A DNA stretch of 64,000 nucleotides, from the NCBI RefSeq assembly GCF_006439025.1, contig NZ_RCYZ01000008.1, forward strand, positions 62,001 through 126,000. The letters are read 5' to 3'. Positions within the stretch are counted from its first letter, which is position 1; every line of letters begins with the position of its first letter. Made by a program: the position numbers and the translations under genes. Positions 1-8,484 of this stretch are shown in pieces. The notes under the pieces are model-generated. The model was not told where the DNA came from and did not search any database. It worked only from the letters and a program-made list of their open reading frames with translations. Source of the stretch: Hymenobacter nivis (GTDB lineage: Bacteria > Bacteroidota > Bacteroidia > Cytophagales > Hymenobacteraceae).

Positions 1-92
1 TAACGACTAGCTTTTAGCTGTACATTCGCAGGCGGCTTGTGTGCCAATACCAGGATTTTTAAGGATTTTTTATTGCCCTAGCTCTCCCCCCG

Positions 93-1391
93 ATGCAGTA
101 TTACAGCCTCCGCCGCCAGGCCCCCGCGGTCGATTTTCGCACGGCCGCCATCACCGGCCAGGCCCCCGACGGCGGCTTGTACTTCCCGGAAACCATCCCC
201 CAATTCGGGGCCGATTTCCTGCGCGACCTGCCCACGCTGGACCGCGCCGACCTGGCCCTGGCCGTGATGCGCCCCTACGTGGGTGGCACCATTCCCGACG
301 CGGACCTGCGCGAGATTTGCGCCGCGGCCGTCGATTTCCCGTTTCCGCTGGTGCCGGTCAGCCCCGGCATTGCGGCGCTGGAGTTGTTCCACGGGCCCAC
401 ATTGGCGTTCAAGGACGTGGGGGCCCGGTTCATGAGCCGGTGCCTGGGCTACTTCGCGCAGCGCGGCGACACGCCCCCCGTGACGGTGCTGGTGGCCACC
501 TCCGGCGACACCGGCGGGGCCGTGGCCAGTGGCTTTCTGGGCGTGCCGGGCGTGGAGGTCGTCATCCTCTACCCCAAGGGCAAGGTGAGCCCAGTGCAGG
601 AGCAGCAACTCACCACGCTGGGTCAAAACATTACGGCCCTGGAAGTTAGCGGCACATTCGACGACTGCCAGGCCCTGGTGAAACAAGCCTTCCGCGACCC
701 CGAGCTGGCTGCCCACCGCTTCCTCACCTCGGCCAACTCCATCAACGTGGCGCGCTGGCTGCCCCAGCAGCTGTACTACTGCTTCGCGGCCCAGCAGTGG
801 CCCGCGGGGGCCCAGCCGCCCGTGGTGAGCGTGCCGAGCGGCAACTTCGGCAACATCTGCGCCGGGCTGCTGGCGCGGGCCTCGGGCCTGCCGCTGGGCC
901 ACTTCATCGCCGCCTGCAACGCCAACGACCCCGTGCCGCGCTACCTGCGCTCGGGCACCTACGCGGCCCAGGCTGCCGTGGCCACCCACTCCAACGCCAT
1001 GGACGTGGGCGACCCCAGCAATTTCGTGCGCATTTTGGAGCTGTTCGGCCAAGACCTGGGGGCCCTACGCGGTGCCCTCAGCGCCGAAACCGTGAGCGAC
1101 CCCGACACGGTGGCCACGGTGCTCCAAGTGTGGTTCGAAAACAGCTATTTGCTTGACCCCCACGCCGCTGTAGCCTACGCCGCCTTGCTCCGCTACCAGG
1201 CCGAGCACCCCGACGCCGCAGGCATCTTGCTGGCCACGGCCCACCCCGTGAAGTTCCCCGGCGTGCTGGAGCCCATCATCGGCCAGCCCATCGAACTGCC
1301 CGAGGCGGTACTTCATTTGCAAGGCCGCCCCAAGCAAGCCATCCCGATGGACGTGGATTTTGGGGCCCTGAAGGAGTTTTTGCTGCGGTAG
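93..1391 (+). CDS. thrC: Threonine synthase
   Basis: This 432-aa cytosolic PLP enzyme converts O-phospho-L-homoserine to L-threonine, the last step of threonine synthesis. The N-terminus (MQYYSLRRQAP) and the block GPTLAFKDVG, whose Lys107 is the expected PLP Schiff-base residue, are typical of the family. The phosphate-binding loop TSGDTGG lies at residues 136-142. The length matches bacterial ThrC of the short class. The ATG at 93 is the only start that gives the family N-terminus. No thrA or thrB is visible nearby, so this copy is either alone or the downstream end of an operon that begins left of the window. A convergent terminator follows at 1403-1437. Confidence 0.95.
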   Translation: MQYYSLRRQAPAVDFRTAAITGQAPDGGLYFPETIPQFGADFLRDLPTLDRADLALAVMRPYVGGTIPDADLREICAAAVDFPFPLVPVSPGIAALELFHGPTLAFKDVGARFMSRCLGYFAQRGDTPPVTVLVATSGDTGGAVASGFLGVPGVEVVILYPKGKVSPVQEQQLTTLGQNITALEVSGTFDDCQALVKQAFRDPELAAHRFLTSANSINVARWLPQQLYYCFAAQQWPAGAQPPVVSVPSGNFGNICAGLLARASGLPLGHFIAACNANDPVPRYLRSGTYAAQAAVATHSNAMDVGDPSNFVRILELFGQDLGALRGALSAETVSDPDTVATVLQVWFENSYLLDPHAAVAYAALLRYQAEHPDAAGILLATAHPVKFPGVLEPIIGQPIELPEAVLHLQGRPKQAIPMDVDFGALKEFLLR

Positions 1392-1402
1392 CAGGCCACA
1401 AA

Positions 1403-1437
1403 AAACGGGAGACTCGGCCTAGTCAAGTCTCCCGTTT
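1403..1437. terminator. Bidirectional terminator between thrC and the ABM gene
   Basis: A perfect 12-bp inverted repeat (AAACGGGAGACT / AGTCTCCCGTTT) with an 11-nt loop sits between two convergent genes. It begins with an A-run and ends with a T-run, so it can work as an intrinsic terminator in both directions. Confidence 0.8.
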
Positions 1438-1454
1438 ATGCTATTCCTGACTTT

Positions 1455-1748
1455 CTATTTGGAGGCCAGAATGTCAATCATTTCAATGGCCGGCGGGGTC
1501 GAAAAAAGCTCTTCGGCGTTGGCCATGAGGGCGGCGGCGACTTTTCCCCCGAGGTGGGCTTTCCGGCCGGCATCTTCGGCAAACGTGTCGAAAATACCGA
1601 ATGTGGAGGGCCCCATCTGGATGCCGTACCAGGTCACGGTATCGGGCTCTTCCATCACGAGGGCCAGCCCGCCGCGCAGGAAATCGGCCACGGCCTGCTC
1701 TTTTCCGGGCTTGGCTTCAAGCCGTACCAGCAATCCTACTTTTATCAT
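1455..1748 (-). CDS. Antibiotic biosynthesis monooxygenase (ABM) domain protein
   Basis: A single-domain 97-aa protein of the dimeric alpha/beta barrel (ABM/YgiN-like) type. Visible family features are the opening strand MIKVGLLVRLEAKPGKE, the central TWYGIQMGPSTFGIFDTFAED segment, and the later helix with a conserved His-Leu (KAHLGG). Members include quinol monooxygenases and many proteins of unknown substrate, and the sequence does not tell which applies. It is read on the minus strand 117 bp downstream of prmC, so the two could share a transcript, and it converges on thrC. The family call is firm; the reaction is not. Confidence 0.85.
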   Translation of the reverse strand: MIKVGLLVRLEAKPGKEQAVADFLRGGLALVMEEPDTVTWYGIQMGPSTFGIFDTFAEDAGRKAHLGGKVAAALMANAEELFSTPPAIEMIDILASK

Positions 1749-1865
1749 GGTGTGTGGGTTTAGGCGTGAGTCTTCACCTTTGAGCTACGCAAGCACGGCG
1801 GCAACCGGATTGTTTCGGGCCGCGCGCTGCCGCGCTGGGCAGCGCTGTTGGGGCCCCACCAAGCC

Positions 1866-2717
1866 CTACGGCGCCACGGCCCGCACCATGCGCGGCCGGC
1901 CAAACATGTCGGCCACGCCGCGCACTTCGGTGTAGCCCTGTGCCACGAGCAGCGCCTCGGTTTCGGCCGATAAGGCTTCGTTGATTTCCAGGTAGAGGCC
2001 GCCGCCGGGGCGCAGTAGCGTGCGGCCCAGGGCCCCCAGGCGGCGGTAGAACAACAGTGGGTCGGCGTCGGGCACAAATAGGGCCCCGGCGGGCTCCCAT
2101 TCCAGCACGTTGGCGCGCATCTGGGCCCGCTCGCTCTCGCGCACGTAGGGCGGGTTGCTCACCAGCACCGCCAGGGCCCCGGGGGCCAGGCCATCGGGCG
2201 CTTCTTGCAGAATATCAACTTGTTGGAACTGCACTTGCGGGGCGTAGCGGGCGGCGTTGCGGCGGGCCACGGCCAGGGCTTCGGCCGAAATATCGACGGC
2301 CAGCACCTGCGCACGGGGCAGGGCGCGGGCCAGCGCCAGGGCCAGGCAGCCCGAGCCGGTGCCCACGTCGAGCACCGTGGGGCCCCCAGGCCGCTCGGCC
2401 GCCACCAGGCGCGCCAGCTCCTCGGTTTCGGGGCGCGGGATGAGGGTGGCGGGCGTCACTTCCAGCTCCATGCCGGCGAAGTGGGCAGTGCCCAGTACGT
2501 ACTGCACCGGCTCGTGGGCCAGCAGGCGGGCTTCGAGGGCCGGCAGCAGCTGCTGCACGGCCGCCGGCACCGCCTCCTGGGCCCGCATGCGGCGCTGGAG
2601 CGGGTCGAGGCCCAGCAGGTGCTCGGCCACCAGCGCGGCGATGGCGGCGGCCTCCGGGGCGGGGTAGGCGGCGGCAAGGGCGAGGGCGAGGTGGTCGGTG
2701 AGGGCGCGGGTGGTCAT
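1866..2717 (-). CDS. prmC: Peptide chain release factor N5-glutamine methyltransferase
   Basis: PrmC methylates the glutamine of the GGQ motif in release factors RF1/RF2 using SAM, which improves termination of translation. The 283-aa product has the family's PRPETEEL segment (about residues 95-102), the SAM-binding loop DVGTGSGCLAL (117-127) and the catalytic NPPY motif (188-191). The ATG at 2717 is preferred over an upstream in-frame start at 2783 because a -7-like CACCTTTG (2722-2729) ends 4 nt before it. In other Bacteroidota prmC is often next to ribD on the opposite strand; here an AraC regulator and an SDR gene lie between them. Confidence 0.93.
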   Translation of the reverse strand: MTTRALTDHLALALAAAYPAPEAAAIAALVAEHLLGLDPLQRRMRAQEAVPAAVQQLLPALEARLLAHEPVQYVLGTAHFAGMELEVTPATLIPRPETEELARLVAAERPGGPTVLDVGTGSGCLALALARALPRAQVLAVDISAEALAVARRNAARYAPQVQFQQVDILQEAPDGLAPGALAVLVSNPPYVRESERAQMRANVLEWEPAGALFVPDADPLLFYRRLGALGRTLLRPGGGLYLEINEALSAETEALLVAQGYTEVRGVADMFGRPRMVRAVAP

Positions 2718-2721
2718 CGGG

Positions 2722-2729
2722 CAAAGGTG
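2722..2729 (-). promoter_or_regulatory. -7 element of prmC, 4 nt before the ATG
   Basis: CACCTTTG on the minus strand differs from the Bacteroidota -7 consensus TAnnTTTG in one base. It ends 4 nt upstream of the prmC start codon, which would put transcription initiation at or next to the ATG. No TTG-type -33 element is obvious upstream. Confidence 0.5.
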
Positions 2730-2770
2730 GGGCCCCGGACCAAATCCCGCCTGATTTCCACCCAATTTCA

Positions 2771-2794
2771 CCGCAGCTTTCACCCAAGCTGCGG
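2771..2794. repeat. Small inverted repeat in the prmC/AraC divergent region
   Basis: A 9-bp perfect stem (CCGCAGCTT / AAGCTGCGG) with a 6-nt loop lies between the divergent prmC and AraC-type genes. It could be an operator for the regulator or a hairpin; nothing else in the 255-bp gap is recognisable. Confidence 0.4.
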
Positions 2795-2972
2795 GGATGA
2801 GCCGCTGGCAACTGGCCGCCCAAACCCTGGCGCAGGCGCGCCATGTAACACAGCGGCGCCAACCCTGCGCGGAAATTCGCGCCCCCTGCTGGGCTCGCGC
2901 CGCCTGTTTTCCGGCTGGGGCCCCAGCGCGGCCCCACGGCCGTACTTAGCAGGAAATATCGCCGCCCTGCTC

Positions 2973-3863
2973 ATGCAAACGCTTACCCGCCACCAGCCGA
3001 TTCCGGTGCACCCGTTCGAGCCGGACGAGGCCACCGGGAGCAACCTGTTCAACATCGCGCGCTCGGCGGGCGGCCTGCCCTACGAGGAAAATCTGCTGCT
3101 GCCGCACCGCAAGGCCTACTACATGCTGGTGTTTGTGAAGCACAGCCGCGGCCGGCACTGGGTAGATGCCACGCCCTACGAGCGCCAGGACAACGCGCTG
3201 TACTTCACCGCGCCCAGCCAAATTCTGGTGAAGGAGGCCGCCACGCCCTTTTGGGGCACCCGCCTCGAATTCACGGACGAATTCCTGGCCTTGCAGCAAA
3301 ACGCGGCCCTGCGGGAGCTGCCCCTCATCCAAAACCCCCACCGCGGGCACGAGCTGCGGCTCACGGCGGCCGACGAGGCCCTGGTGGAGGAGCTGCTGGC
3401 CAAAATTGAGGCCGAGCACCGCCGCCCCGGCGAGTGGCAGCACCGCATGCTCACCGCCTACCTCACCGTGCTGCTCACCTACCTGAGCCGCCTCTACACC
3501 GAGCAGTTCACGGGCGCCGAGCCGTCGGCCGACCAGCGCCTGCTGAAAGCCTACCGGGCCAAGGTGGAGGAATGCTTCCGCGAGCTGCACGCCGTGGGGG
3601 CCTACGCGGCGCTGTTCCACATTTCGGCGGGCCACCTGAGCGAGGTGGTGAAGGCCCAGAGCGGCAAGCCGGCCATCAAGCACCTGCACGAGCGCCTGGT
3701 GCTCGAAGCCAAGCGCCTGCTCCTTTATACGCCGCTCTCGCTCAAGGAGCTGGCCTTCGACCTCGGGTTTGCGGAGGCGTCCTATTTCAACCGCTTCTTC
3801 AAGCGCGAAACCGGCGTGACGCCGGCCGAGTACCGCGCCACCATCCGCAAAATGTACCAGTAA
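2973..3863 (+). CDS. AraC-family transcriptional regulator
   Basis: A 296-aa regulator with an N-terminal cupin-like sensor half (residues 1-180, including the ligand-domain pattern ALYFTAPSQI) and a C-terminal AraC-type double helix-turn-helix. The second HTH carries the family signature LKELAFDLGFAEASYFNRFFKRETGVTPAEYR. The reading frame stays open far upstream (from 2205, antisense to prmC), but the ATG at 2973 gives the normal size for a Bacteroidota AraC protein. An SDR oxidoreductase follows 84 bp downstream with its own -7 element. AraC regulators of this type commonly sit beside the oxidoreductase gene they control, so the SDR gene is the likely target (inference). Confidence 0.9.
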   Translation: MQTLTRHQPIPVHPFEPDEATGSNLFNIARSAGGLPYEENLLLPHRKAYYMLVFVKHSRGRHWVDATPYERQDNALYFTAPSQILVKEAATPFWGTRLEFTDEFLALQQNAALRELPLIQNPHRGHELRLTAADEALVEELLAKIEAEHRRPGEWQHRMLTAYLTVLLTYLSRLYTEQFTGAEPSADQRLLKAYRAKVEECFRELHAVGAYAALFHISAGHLSEVVKAQSGKPAIKHLHERLVLEAKRLLLYTPLSLKELAFDLGFAEASYFNRFFKRETGVTPAEYRATIRKMYQ

Positions 3864-3902
3864 TGCCGCGGAATGGGTGCCAGCCGCGCCTGGGGGCCCC
3901 GG

Positions 3903-3910
3903 TAATTTTG
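3903..3910 (+). promoter_or_regulatory. -7 promoter element of the SDR gene
   Basis: TAATTTTG matches TAnnTTTG exactly and lies 37 nt upstream of the SDR start codon, in the gap after the AraC-type gene. This suggests the SDR gene is transcribed separately. Confidence 0.6.
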
Positions 3911-3947
3911 TGCCGTCGACCAACGAAACAACTGACCACCATTCCTC

Positions 3948-4685
3948 ATGAAGACAGCACTCATCACCGGCGCCAACAAAAGCATTGGCTTTGAAGCGGC
4001 CCGGCAGCTCCTCCAGCACGGCTACCACGTGTACCTGGGCAGCCGCGATTTGCAAAACGGCCAGCAGGCCGCCGACCTGCTCAAAGCGGAAGGCCTCGCC
4101 GAGGTCGAGCCCATCCAGCTCGATGTAACCGACAGCGCCTCCATCGCCGCCGCCCGGGAGGCCCTGGGCCACAAAACCAGCAGCCTGGACGTGCTCATCA
4201 ACAACGCCGGCATCCTCGGGAGCACGTCGCAGCCGGCCCTCACCAGCAGCCTCGGCATGATCAAGGAGGTGTTCGAGACGAACGTGTTCGGCGTCATTGC
4301 CGTGACGCAGGCCTTCATCGACCTGCTGCGGCAGTCGCCCGCGCCCCGCATCGTGAACGTGACCTCGGGCCTGGGCTCGCTCACGCTCCACAACGACCCG
4401 TCGTGGAAATATTACCCGGTGAAGGGCGCCGCCTACCAGCCCTCCAAGGCGGCCCTGAACGCCTACACCATCATGCTGGCCTACGAGCTGCGCGACACGC
4501 CCTTTAAGGTGAACGCCGTGGACCCCGGCTACACCGCCACCGACTTCAACCACCACAGCGGCCCCGGCAGCGTGGCCGATGCCGCCGCCCGCCTAGTAAA
4601 AGCCGCCCTGCTGGGCCCCGAGGGCCCCACCAGCCAGTTCTTTAGCGACGACAACGCACCCGAAAAGGGCATTAGCCCCTGGTAA
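3948..4685 (+). CDS. SDR-family NAD(P)-dependent oxidoreductase
   Basis: A 245-aa short-chain dehydrogenase/reductase with one Rossmann domain. The cofactor loop TGANKSIG is at residues 7-14 (Ser replaces the usual Gly at position 12), NNAG at 85-88, the catalytic Ser near 140 (VNVTSGLGS) and YQPSK (Tyr163/Lys167). The pattern resembles the carbonyl-reductase-like group that prefers NADPH (a family inference). The substrate cannot be read from sequence. It follows the AraC regulator in the same direction and may be its target. Pairs like this in Bacteroidota often respond to aldehydes or other reactive carbonyls, but nothing here proves it. Confidence 0.9.
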   Translation: MKTALITGANKSIGFEAARQLLQHGYHVYLGSRDLQNGQQAADLLKAEGLAEVEPIQLDVTDSASIAAAREALGHKTSSLDVLINNAGILGSTSQPALTSSLGMIKEVFETNVFGVIAVTQAFIDLLRQSPAPRIVNVTSGLGSLTLHNDPSWKYYPVKGAAYQPSKAALNAYTIMLAYELRDTPFKVNAVDPGYTATDFNHHSGPGSVADAAARLVKAALLGPEGPTSQFFSDDNAPEKGISPW

Positions 4686-4704
4686 AACCCTCGGTCTTCG
4701 GCCC

Positions 4705-4776
4705 GCGGCAACAGCCCGGCCGTCCTGCTTTGCTCGCGCACATGCCCGGGCAAGGCAGGACGGCCGGGCTTGCCGC
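4705..4776. repeat. Long intergenic hairpin between the SDR gene and ribD
   Basis: A perfect 16-bp inverted repeat (AGCCCGGCCGTCCTGC at 4713-4728, complement at 4755-4770) extends outward by GCGGCA/TGCCGC after a 2-nt bulge, giving a stem of about 22 bp. There is no T-run behind it, so it is not a standard intrinsic terminator. It may stop transcription of the SDR gene before ribD, or be a mobile palindrome. Confidence 0.55.
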
Positions 4777-4880
4777 TTCATACCATTTTCTGACCGGATC
4801 GGAAGCGCACGCGCTCATCCGTTGCATGGGGCCTACCGGCCGGCGTAGCAGCCGGCCGCCCCGCGGGGCGGCGGGGCGGT

Positions 4881-4888
4881 TACTTTTG
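4881..4888 (+). promoter_or_regulatory. -7 element of ribD, 4 nt before the ATG
   Basis: TACTTTTG is an exact TAnnTTTG match ending 4 nt upstream of the ribD ATG. The position implies that the ribD mRNA starts at or next to the start codon and so lacks a leader. Confidence 0.65.
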
Positions 4889-4892
4889 CAGC

Positions 4893-5948
4893 ATGGCCGA
4901 CGCACCCTTCCCCAACGCTCCCGACGATGCCTTGTTTATGCGCCGCGCCCTCGATTTGGCACTGCGCGGCACCGGCTACGCCCGGCCCAACCCGCTGGTG
5001 GGCTGCGTGATAACGCATCAGGGCCGCATCATTGGCGAGGGCTGGCACGAGCAGTACGGGGGGCCCCACGCCGAGGTAAACGCCGTGGCCAGCGTGGCCG
5101 ATCAGTCCTTATTAAAGGAGAGCCGCGTGTTTGTGACGCTGGAGCCCTGCGCCCACCACGGCAAAACGCCCCCCTGCGCCGACCTGCTCATCGCCCACGG
5201 CGTACCCGAGGTGGTGGTATGCAACGACGACCCGTTTCCGCTGGTGGCGGGCCGCGGCAACGAGAAGCTGCGCGCCGCCGGGGCCCTGGTCAGCACCGGC
5301 CTGCTGGCCGCCGAGGGCCGCTGGCTGAACCGGCGCTTCTTCACCTTCCACGAAAAAAAGCGGCCCTACCTGGTGCTGAAGTGGGCCGAGACGGCCGACG
5401 GCTTTTTGGCCGGGCGCTACTTCCAGCCGGTGGCCATCAGCGGGCCCCAGGCGCGCATCCTCACCCACCAGTGGCGGGCCGAGGAGCAGGCCATCTTGGT
5501 GGGCACCCGCACGGCCCTGCACGACAACCCCCACCTGAACGTGCGCGACTGGCCGGGGCCCGACCCGCTGCGCGTCATCCTCGACAAAAACCTGTGCCTG
5601 CCGCCCACCCACCACGTGCTCGACGGCCAGCAGCCTACCCTGTTCTACACCTACCGCCAGCGCCCCGACGCCCCCAACCGCTCCTACGCCACCCTCTCCG
5701 AAGCCGACGACCTCATCCCCCAAATCCTGGCCGACCTCTGGCAGCGCCAGGTGCAGTCGGTGCTGGTCGAAGGGGGCCCCACGGTGCTCAACGCTTTGCT
5801 GAACGCCGGGCTGTGGGACGAAATCCGCGTCTTCCGCAGCCCCCGCAAGCTGGGGGCGGGCGTGGCCGCCCCACGCCTGGGCCTCAGCGGCTTGCAAAGC
5901 GTGGAGGACGTAGGCGACGACCAGCTGTTTCGGTACGTGAACAAGTAG
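4893..5948 (+). CDS. ribD: Bifunctional riboflavin biosynthesis deaminase/reductase
   Basis: RibD deaminates the pyrimidine intermediate made from GTP and then reduces its ribose side chain with NADPH, steps 2 and 3 of riboflavin synthesis. The 351-aa protein has an N-terminal zinc deaminase domain with HAE (residues 59-61; Glu is the proton donor) and PCAHHGKTPPC (85-95; zinc cysteines), followed by the reductase domain from about residue 150, including the late VEGGPTVLNALL segment. Length and domain order are normal. The start is fixed by the promoter element 4 nt before it. No other rib gene is in the window. Confidence 0.95.
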   Translation: MADAPFPNAPDDALFMRRALDLALRGTGYARPNPLVGCVITHQGRIIGEGWHEQYGGPHAEVNAVASVADQSLLKESRVFVTLEPCAHHGKTPPCADLLIAHGVPEVVVCNDDPFPLVAGRGNEKLRAAGALVSTGLLAAEGRWLNRRFFTFHEKKRPYLVLKWAETADGFLAGRYFQPVAISGPQARILTHQWRAEEQAILVGTRTALHDNPHLNVRDWPGPDPLRVILDKNLCLPPTHHVLDGQQPTLFYTYRQRPDAPNRSYATLSEADDLIPQILADLWQRQVQSVLVEGGPTVLNALLNAGLWDEIRVFRSPRKLGAGVAAPRLGLSGLQSVEDVGDDQLFRYVNK

Positions 5949-6051
5949 CGCCCGTGGCGTGGACGCTGCGCGTCCGTGCACTAAATGACCAGTTAAACAA
6001 CTAATAAAAGCATCTAATCACGCGGCCCCGCCGCGTTCACACTCCTTTAAT

Positions 6052-6531
6052 ATGGCCGAAACCCTCGCCCTCACCGCCACCACCAAGGCCGCCCGCTACG
6101 CCGAGCTGCTGCCCCAAATTACCGCCCTCACCGAAGGCGAGCCCGACCTCACCGCCAACCTGGCCAACACGGCCGCCGCGCTGCGGCAGGCGTTCGGCTT
6201 TTTCTGGGTGGGCTTTTACCTGGTGAAGGGCGACGAGCTGGTGCTCGGGCCATTCCAGGGCCCCATTGCCTGCACGCGCATTCGCAAAGGGCGGGGCGTG
6301 TGCGGCGGCAGCTGGGCGCAGGCCCGCACCCTGCTCGTACCCGACGTGGAGCAGTTCCCCGGCCACATCGCGTGCAGCTCCGATTCGAAGTCGGAAATCG
6401 TGGTGCCCGTCCTCAAAAACGGCGAAGTGGTGGCCGTGCTTGACGTGGACAGCGACCAGCTCAACGACTTCGACGCCGACGACCAAGCCGCCCTGGAGCA
6501 GCTGATGCAGCAGGCGGCGCAGTGGTTTTAA
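6052..6531 (+). CDS. msrC: Free methionine-(R)-sulfoxide reductase (GAF-domain protein)
   Basis: A 159-aa single GAF-domain protein of the fRMsr family, which reduces free L-methionine-(R)-sulfoxide to methionine as part of oxidative-stress repair in the cytosol. Three cysteines lie at 74, 84 and 108. Their spacing (10 and 24 residues) is the same as in the E. coli enzyme (Cys84, 94, 118), so catalysis through a disulfide relay is expected. The C-terminal motif VAVLDVDSDQLNDFD is also typical. The gene stands alone, about 100 bp after ribD, with no partner. The symbol is the common family name. Confidence 0.88.
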   Translation: MAETLALTATTKAARYAELLPQITALTEGEPDLTANLANTAAALRQAFGFFWVGFYLVKGDELVLGPFQGPIACTRIRKGRGVCGGSWAQARTLLVPDVEQFPGHIACSSDSKSEIVVPVLKNGEVVAVLDVDSDQLNDFDADDQAALEQLMQQAAQWF

Positions 6532-6661
6532 GCAGGGCCCCGGGCGGCCCCTTATTGGGGCTTACTACCTAGATTAAATAACTGTTAATCAATTTATAAT
6601 CATAAACAAAAAGCCTGGGGCGGGGCTTTCGGTGGCGCCCTCCTTCCCAATCCCTTCCCCT

Positions 6662-7168
6662 ATGCGCAAGCCCCTCCTGTTCATTGCCCTGCTGGGCCTG
6701 CTGCTAGGCGCCCGGCCAGCGGCCGTGGCCCAGGCCACCAACAAGGACCTGGCCGGCAGCGCCACCCTTTCACCCGAGCACACCACCCTGCTGCGGGCCC
6801 TGCAAGCCGCCGGCCTAGCCGATCAGGCCAAAGCCAAGGGGCCCTACACGGTATTCGCGCCCACCAACGAGGCGTTCGATAAGCTGCCCGCCGGCACGCT
6901 CGACGACCTGCTGCTGCCGGCCAACAAGCAGCTGCTCAGCAGCATCCTCACTTACCACGTGGTACCCGGCCACTACCCAGCCGCGGCCCTCAAGGACGGG
7001 CAGCAGCTCAAAACCGTGCAGGGCGAGCTGCTGACGGTGAAAAAACAGGGCGATAGCATAATGCTCGTGGACGCCAAAGGCGGCTCGGCCACCGTGCAGC
7101 AAGCCGACATCGTGGCCACCAACGGCGTCGTGCATTCTATCGACGCGGTGCTGATGCCCAGCAAGTAG
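6662..7168 (+). CDS. Secreted fasciclin (FAS1) domain protein
   Basis: A 168-aa exported protein: an N-terminal signal peptide (MRKPLLFIALLGLLLG to AVAQA, about 23 residues) and one FAS1 domain from about residue 30. The FAS1 signatures are visible: GPYTVFAPTNEAFDKLP (H1 region), LTYHVVPGHY, and the end motif IVATNGVVHSIDAVLMP (H2 region). FAS1 proteins are usually adhesive or matrix-associated, in the periplasm or on the cell surface; no catalytic role is implied. The ATG at 6662 is chosen over an in-frame start 30 nt earlier because it places the signal peptide at the N-terminus. It ends at a convergent terminator shared with the protease gene. Confidence 0.92.
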   Translation: MRKPLLFIALLGLLLGARPAAVAQATNKDLAGSATLSPEHTTLLRALQAAGLADQAKAKGPYTVFAPTNEAFDKLPAGTLDDLLLPANKQLLSSILTYHVVPGHYPAAALKDGQQLKTVQGELLTVKKQGDSIMLVDAKGGSATVQQADIVATNGVVHSIDAVLMPSK

Positions 7169-7184
7169 CCGCGGGGGCCCCAAA

Positions 7185-7229
7185 ACGCAACCGGCCCGGC
7201 TGCTCGATGAGCGGCCGGGCCGGTTGCGT
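7185..7229. terminator. Convergent terminator hairpin after the fasciclin gene
   Basis: A 15-bp perfect inverted repeat (ACGCAACCGGCCCGG at 7185-7199, complement at 7215-7229) extends inward by about 4 pairs. It lies between the convergent fasciclin and protease genes and is very GC-rich. A weak A-run and a TATTAT stretch flank it. Confidence 0.7.
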
Positions 7230-7286
7230 ATTATCAGCCAGAAAATTAGGCGCTGAATATTGAGCTATTAGCCAATAGCTTACTAT

Positions 7287-8468
7287 TTAGTCTTTTTCGA
7301 ACACCTTCACTACGAACACGAAATCTTGCAGCTTCTTGATTTGCTGGGGGCGCGGGGTGCCCGCCAGGCGGTTGGTGTGGGGCAGGTGGTAGGGGGCGGC
7401 GGGCTGCTTCTTGGCCAGCGAATCGACGAGGCGCAGCAGCAGCGACGACTTGGTGGCGAAGGCGGCGCTCTGGGCGTCGCTCTGGCGGCCGCTCACCACC
7501 CCGATCAGGTTGCCGTGCTCGTCGAGCAGGGGCCCCCCGGAGTTGCCCGGGTTCACCGGAATGCTCACCTGGTAGAAGGCCGTGTCGCCGCCGAAGCCCG
7601 AGCGGGCGCTCAGGGCCCCGTCGCCGTACACCATGTCCTCGCGCGGGTAGCCCAGCGTGTACACCCGCTCGCCAAGGTCGGCCTGCCCGGCCTTGAAGGT
7701 GTAGGGCAAGCGGCCGAAGCCGTTGAAGTCGCGGTCCTTGATGCGCAGGATGGCCAGGTCGTGGGCCCGGTCCGAGTACACGGTTTCGGCGTGGTAGCGC
7801 TGCTGGTCGCGGCCCTCAATCAGCAGCGAATCAGCCCCTTGAATCACGTGGTAGCTCGTCACCAGGTAGCCGTCGGCGGTGAGGGCGAAGCCCGTGCCGC
7901 TGAACTTACCGTTGTTGACGGGGGCCCCTGGGGCCCCGCCCGCGCCGCCCACCAGCTGCTGGCGCAGGGCGCGCTGGTTGCTTTGCAGCTTGCTCAGCTC
8001 GCGGCGCAGCACCGTGTAGCCGTACATCGAAGGCTTGGTATTGGCGGCGCGCCACCATTCCAGGCCCAGCAGCGAGCCGAACACGGCCAGCACCGCCACC
8101 GAAGCGGCCACGCCCACCGTGGCCCGGTGCCCGCTCCAAAACTCGCGCAGTACCCGCTCGGTGCGCGAAATGCGCAGCAGCGGGTTCACGGTGGCGCGCA
8201 GGGGCCCCGGGGCTGGTGCATCGGCAACCGGCTGTTTCTCGGTGGCGGCGGCCAGCATTTCGGCGTGCAGGCCGCGCAGCTGCTGGCGCAGGGCCCGGCG
8301 CTGGCCCACGGCCCGGAGCGTGCCCGTCAGCTCGCTGAAATCGGCGTAGCGCAGGGCCAGGTCGGGGTCAGCGGCCAGGCGCGCCTCCAAGCCGGTGCGG
8401 GCGGGCGGGGCCAGCTCGCCCCGCTCGTAGGCTTCAAACAGGGCGTAGTAGTCGGATTCGGTTTGCAT
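7287..8468 (-). CDS. Membrane-anchored trypsin-like serine protease, probable sigma-factor partner
   Basis: A 393-aa protein with three parts. Residues 1-110 form a soluble, Ala/Leu-rich helical N-terminus that looks like an anti-sigma (zinc-less) domain. Residues about 117-136 are one transmembrane helix. From about 190 there is an S1C/HtrA-like protease domain with the triad His207 (SYHVIQG), Asp237 (AHDLAIL) and Ser310 (NPGNSGGPL). No PDZ domain follows. The gene lies 109 bp downstream of an ECF sigma factor on the same strand, separated by a short word array. The layout suggests that a periplasmic protease senses envelope stress and its cytoplasmic part binds the sigma factor (inference). 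Confidence 0.85.
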   Translation of the reverse strand: MQTESDYYALFEAYERGELAPPARTGLEARLAADPDLALRYADFSELTGTLRAVGQRRALRQQLRGLHAEMLAAATEKQPVADAPAPGPLRATVNPLLRISRTERVLREFWSGHRATVGVAASVAVLAVFGSLLGLEWWRAANTKPSMYGYTVLRRELSKLQSNQRALRQQLVGGAGGAPGAPVNNGKFSGTGFALTADGYLVTSYHVIQGADSLLIEGRDQQRYHAETVYSDRAHDLAILRIKDRDFNGFGRLPYTFKAGQADLGERVYTLGYPREDMVYGDGALSARSGFGGDTAFYQVSIPVNPGNSGGPLLDEHGNLIGVVSGRQSDAQSAAFATKSSLLLRLVDSLAKKQPAAPYHLPHTNRLAGTPRPQQIKKLQDFVFVVKVFEKD

Positions 8469-8484
8469 GGCGGAGGCAGCTCTT

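Noticed and set aside
2946..4556. A 536-codon open frame on the minus strand
   Set aside because: It is antisense to the AraC regulator and the SDR gene and has the same His/Val/Gly/Arg-rich shadow composition; no family motif is visible.
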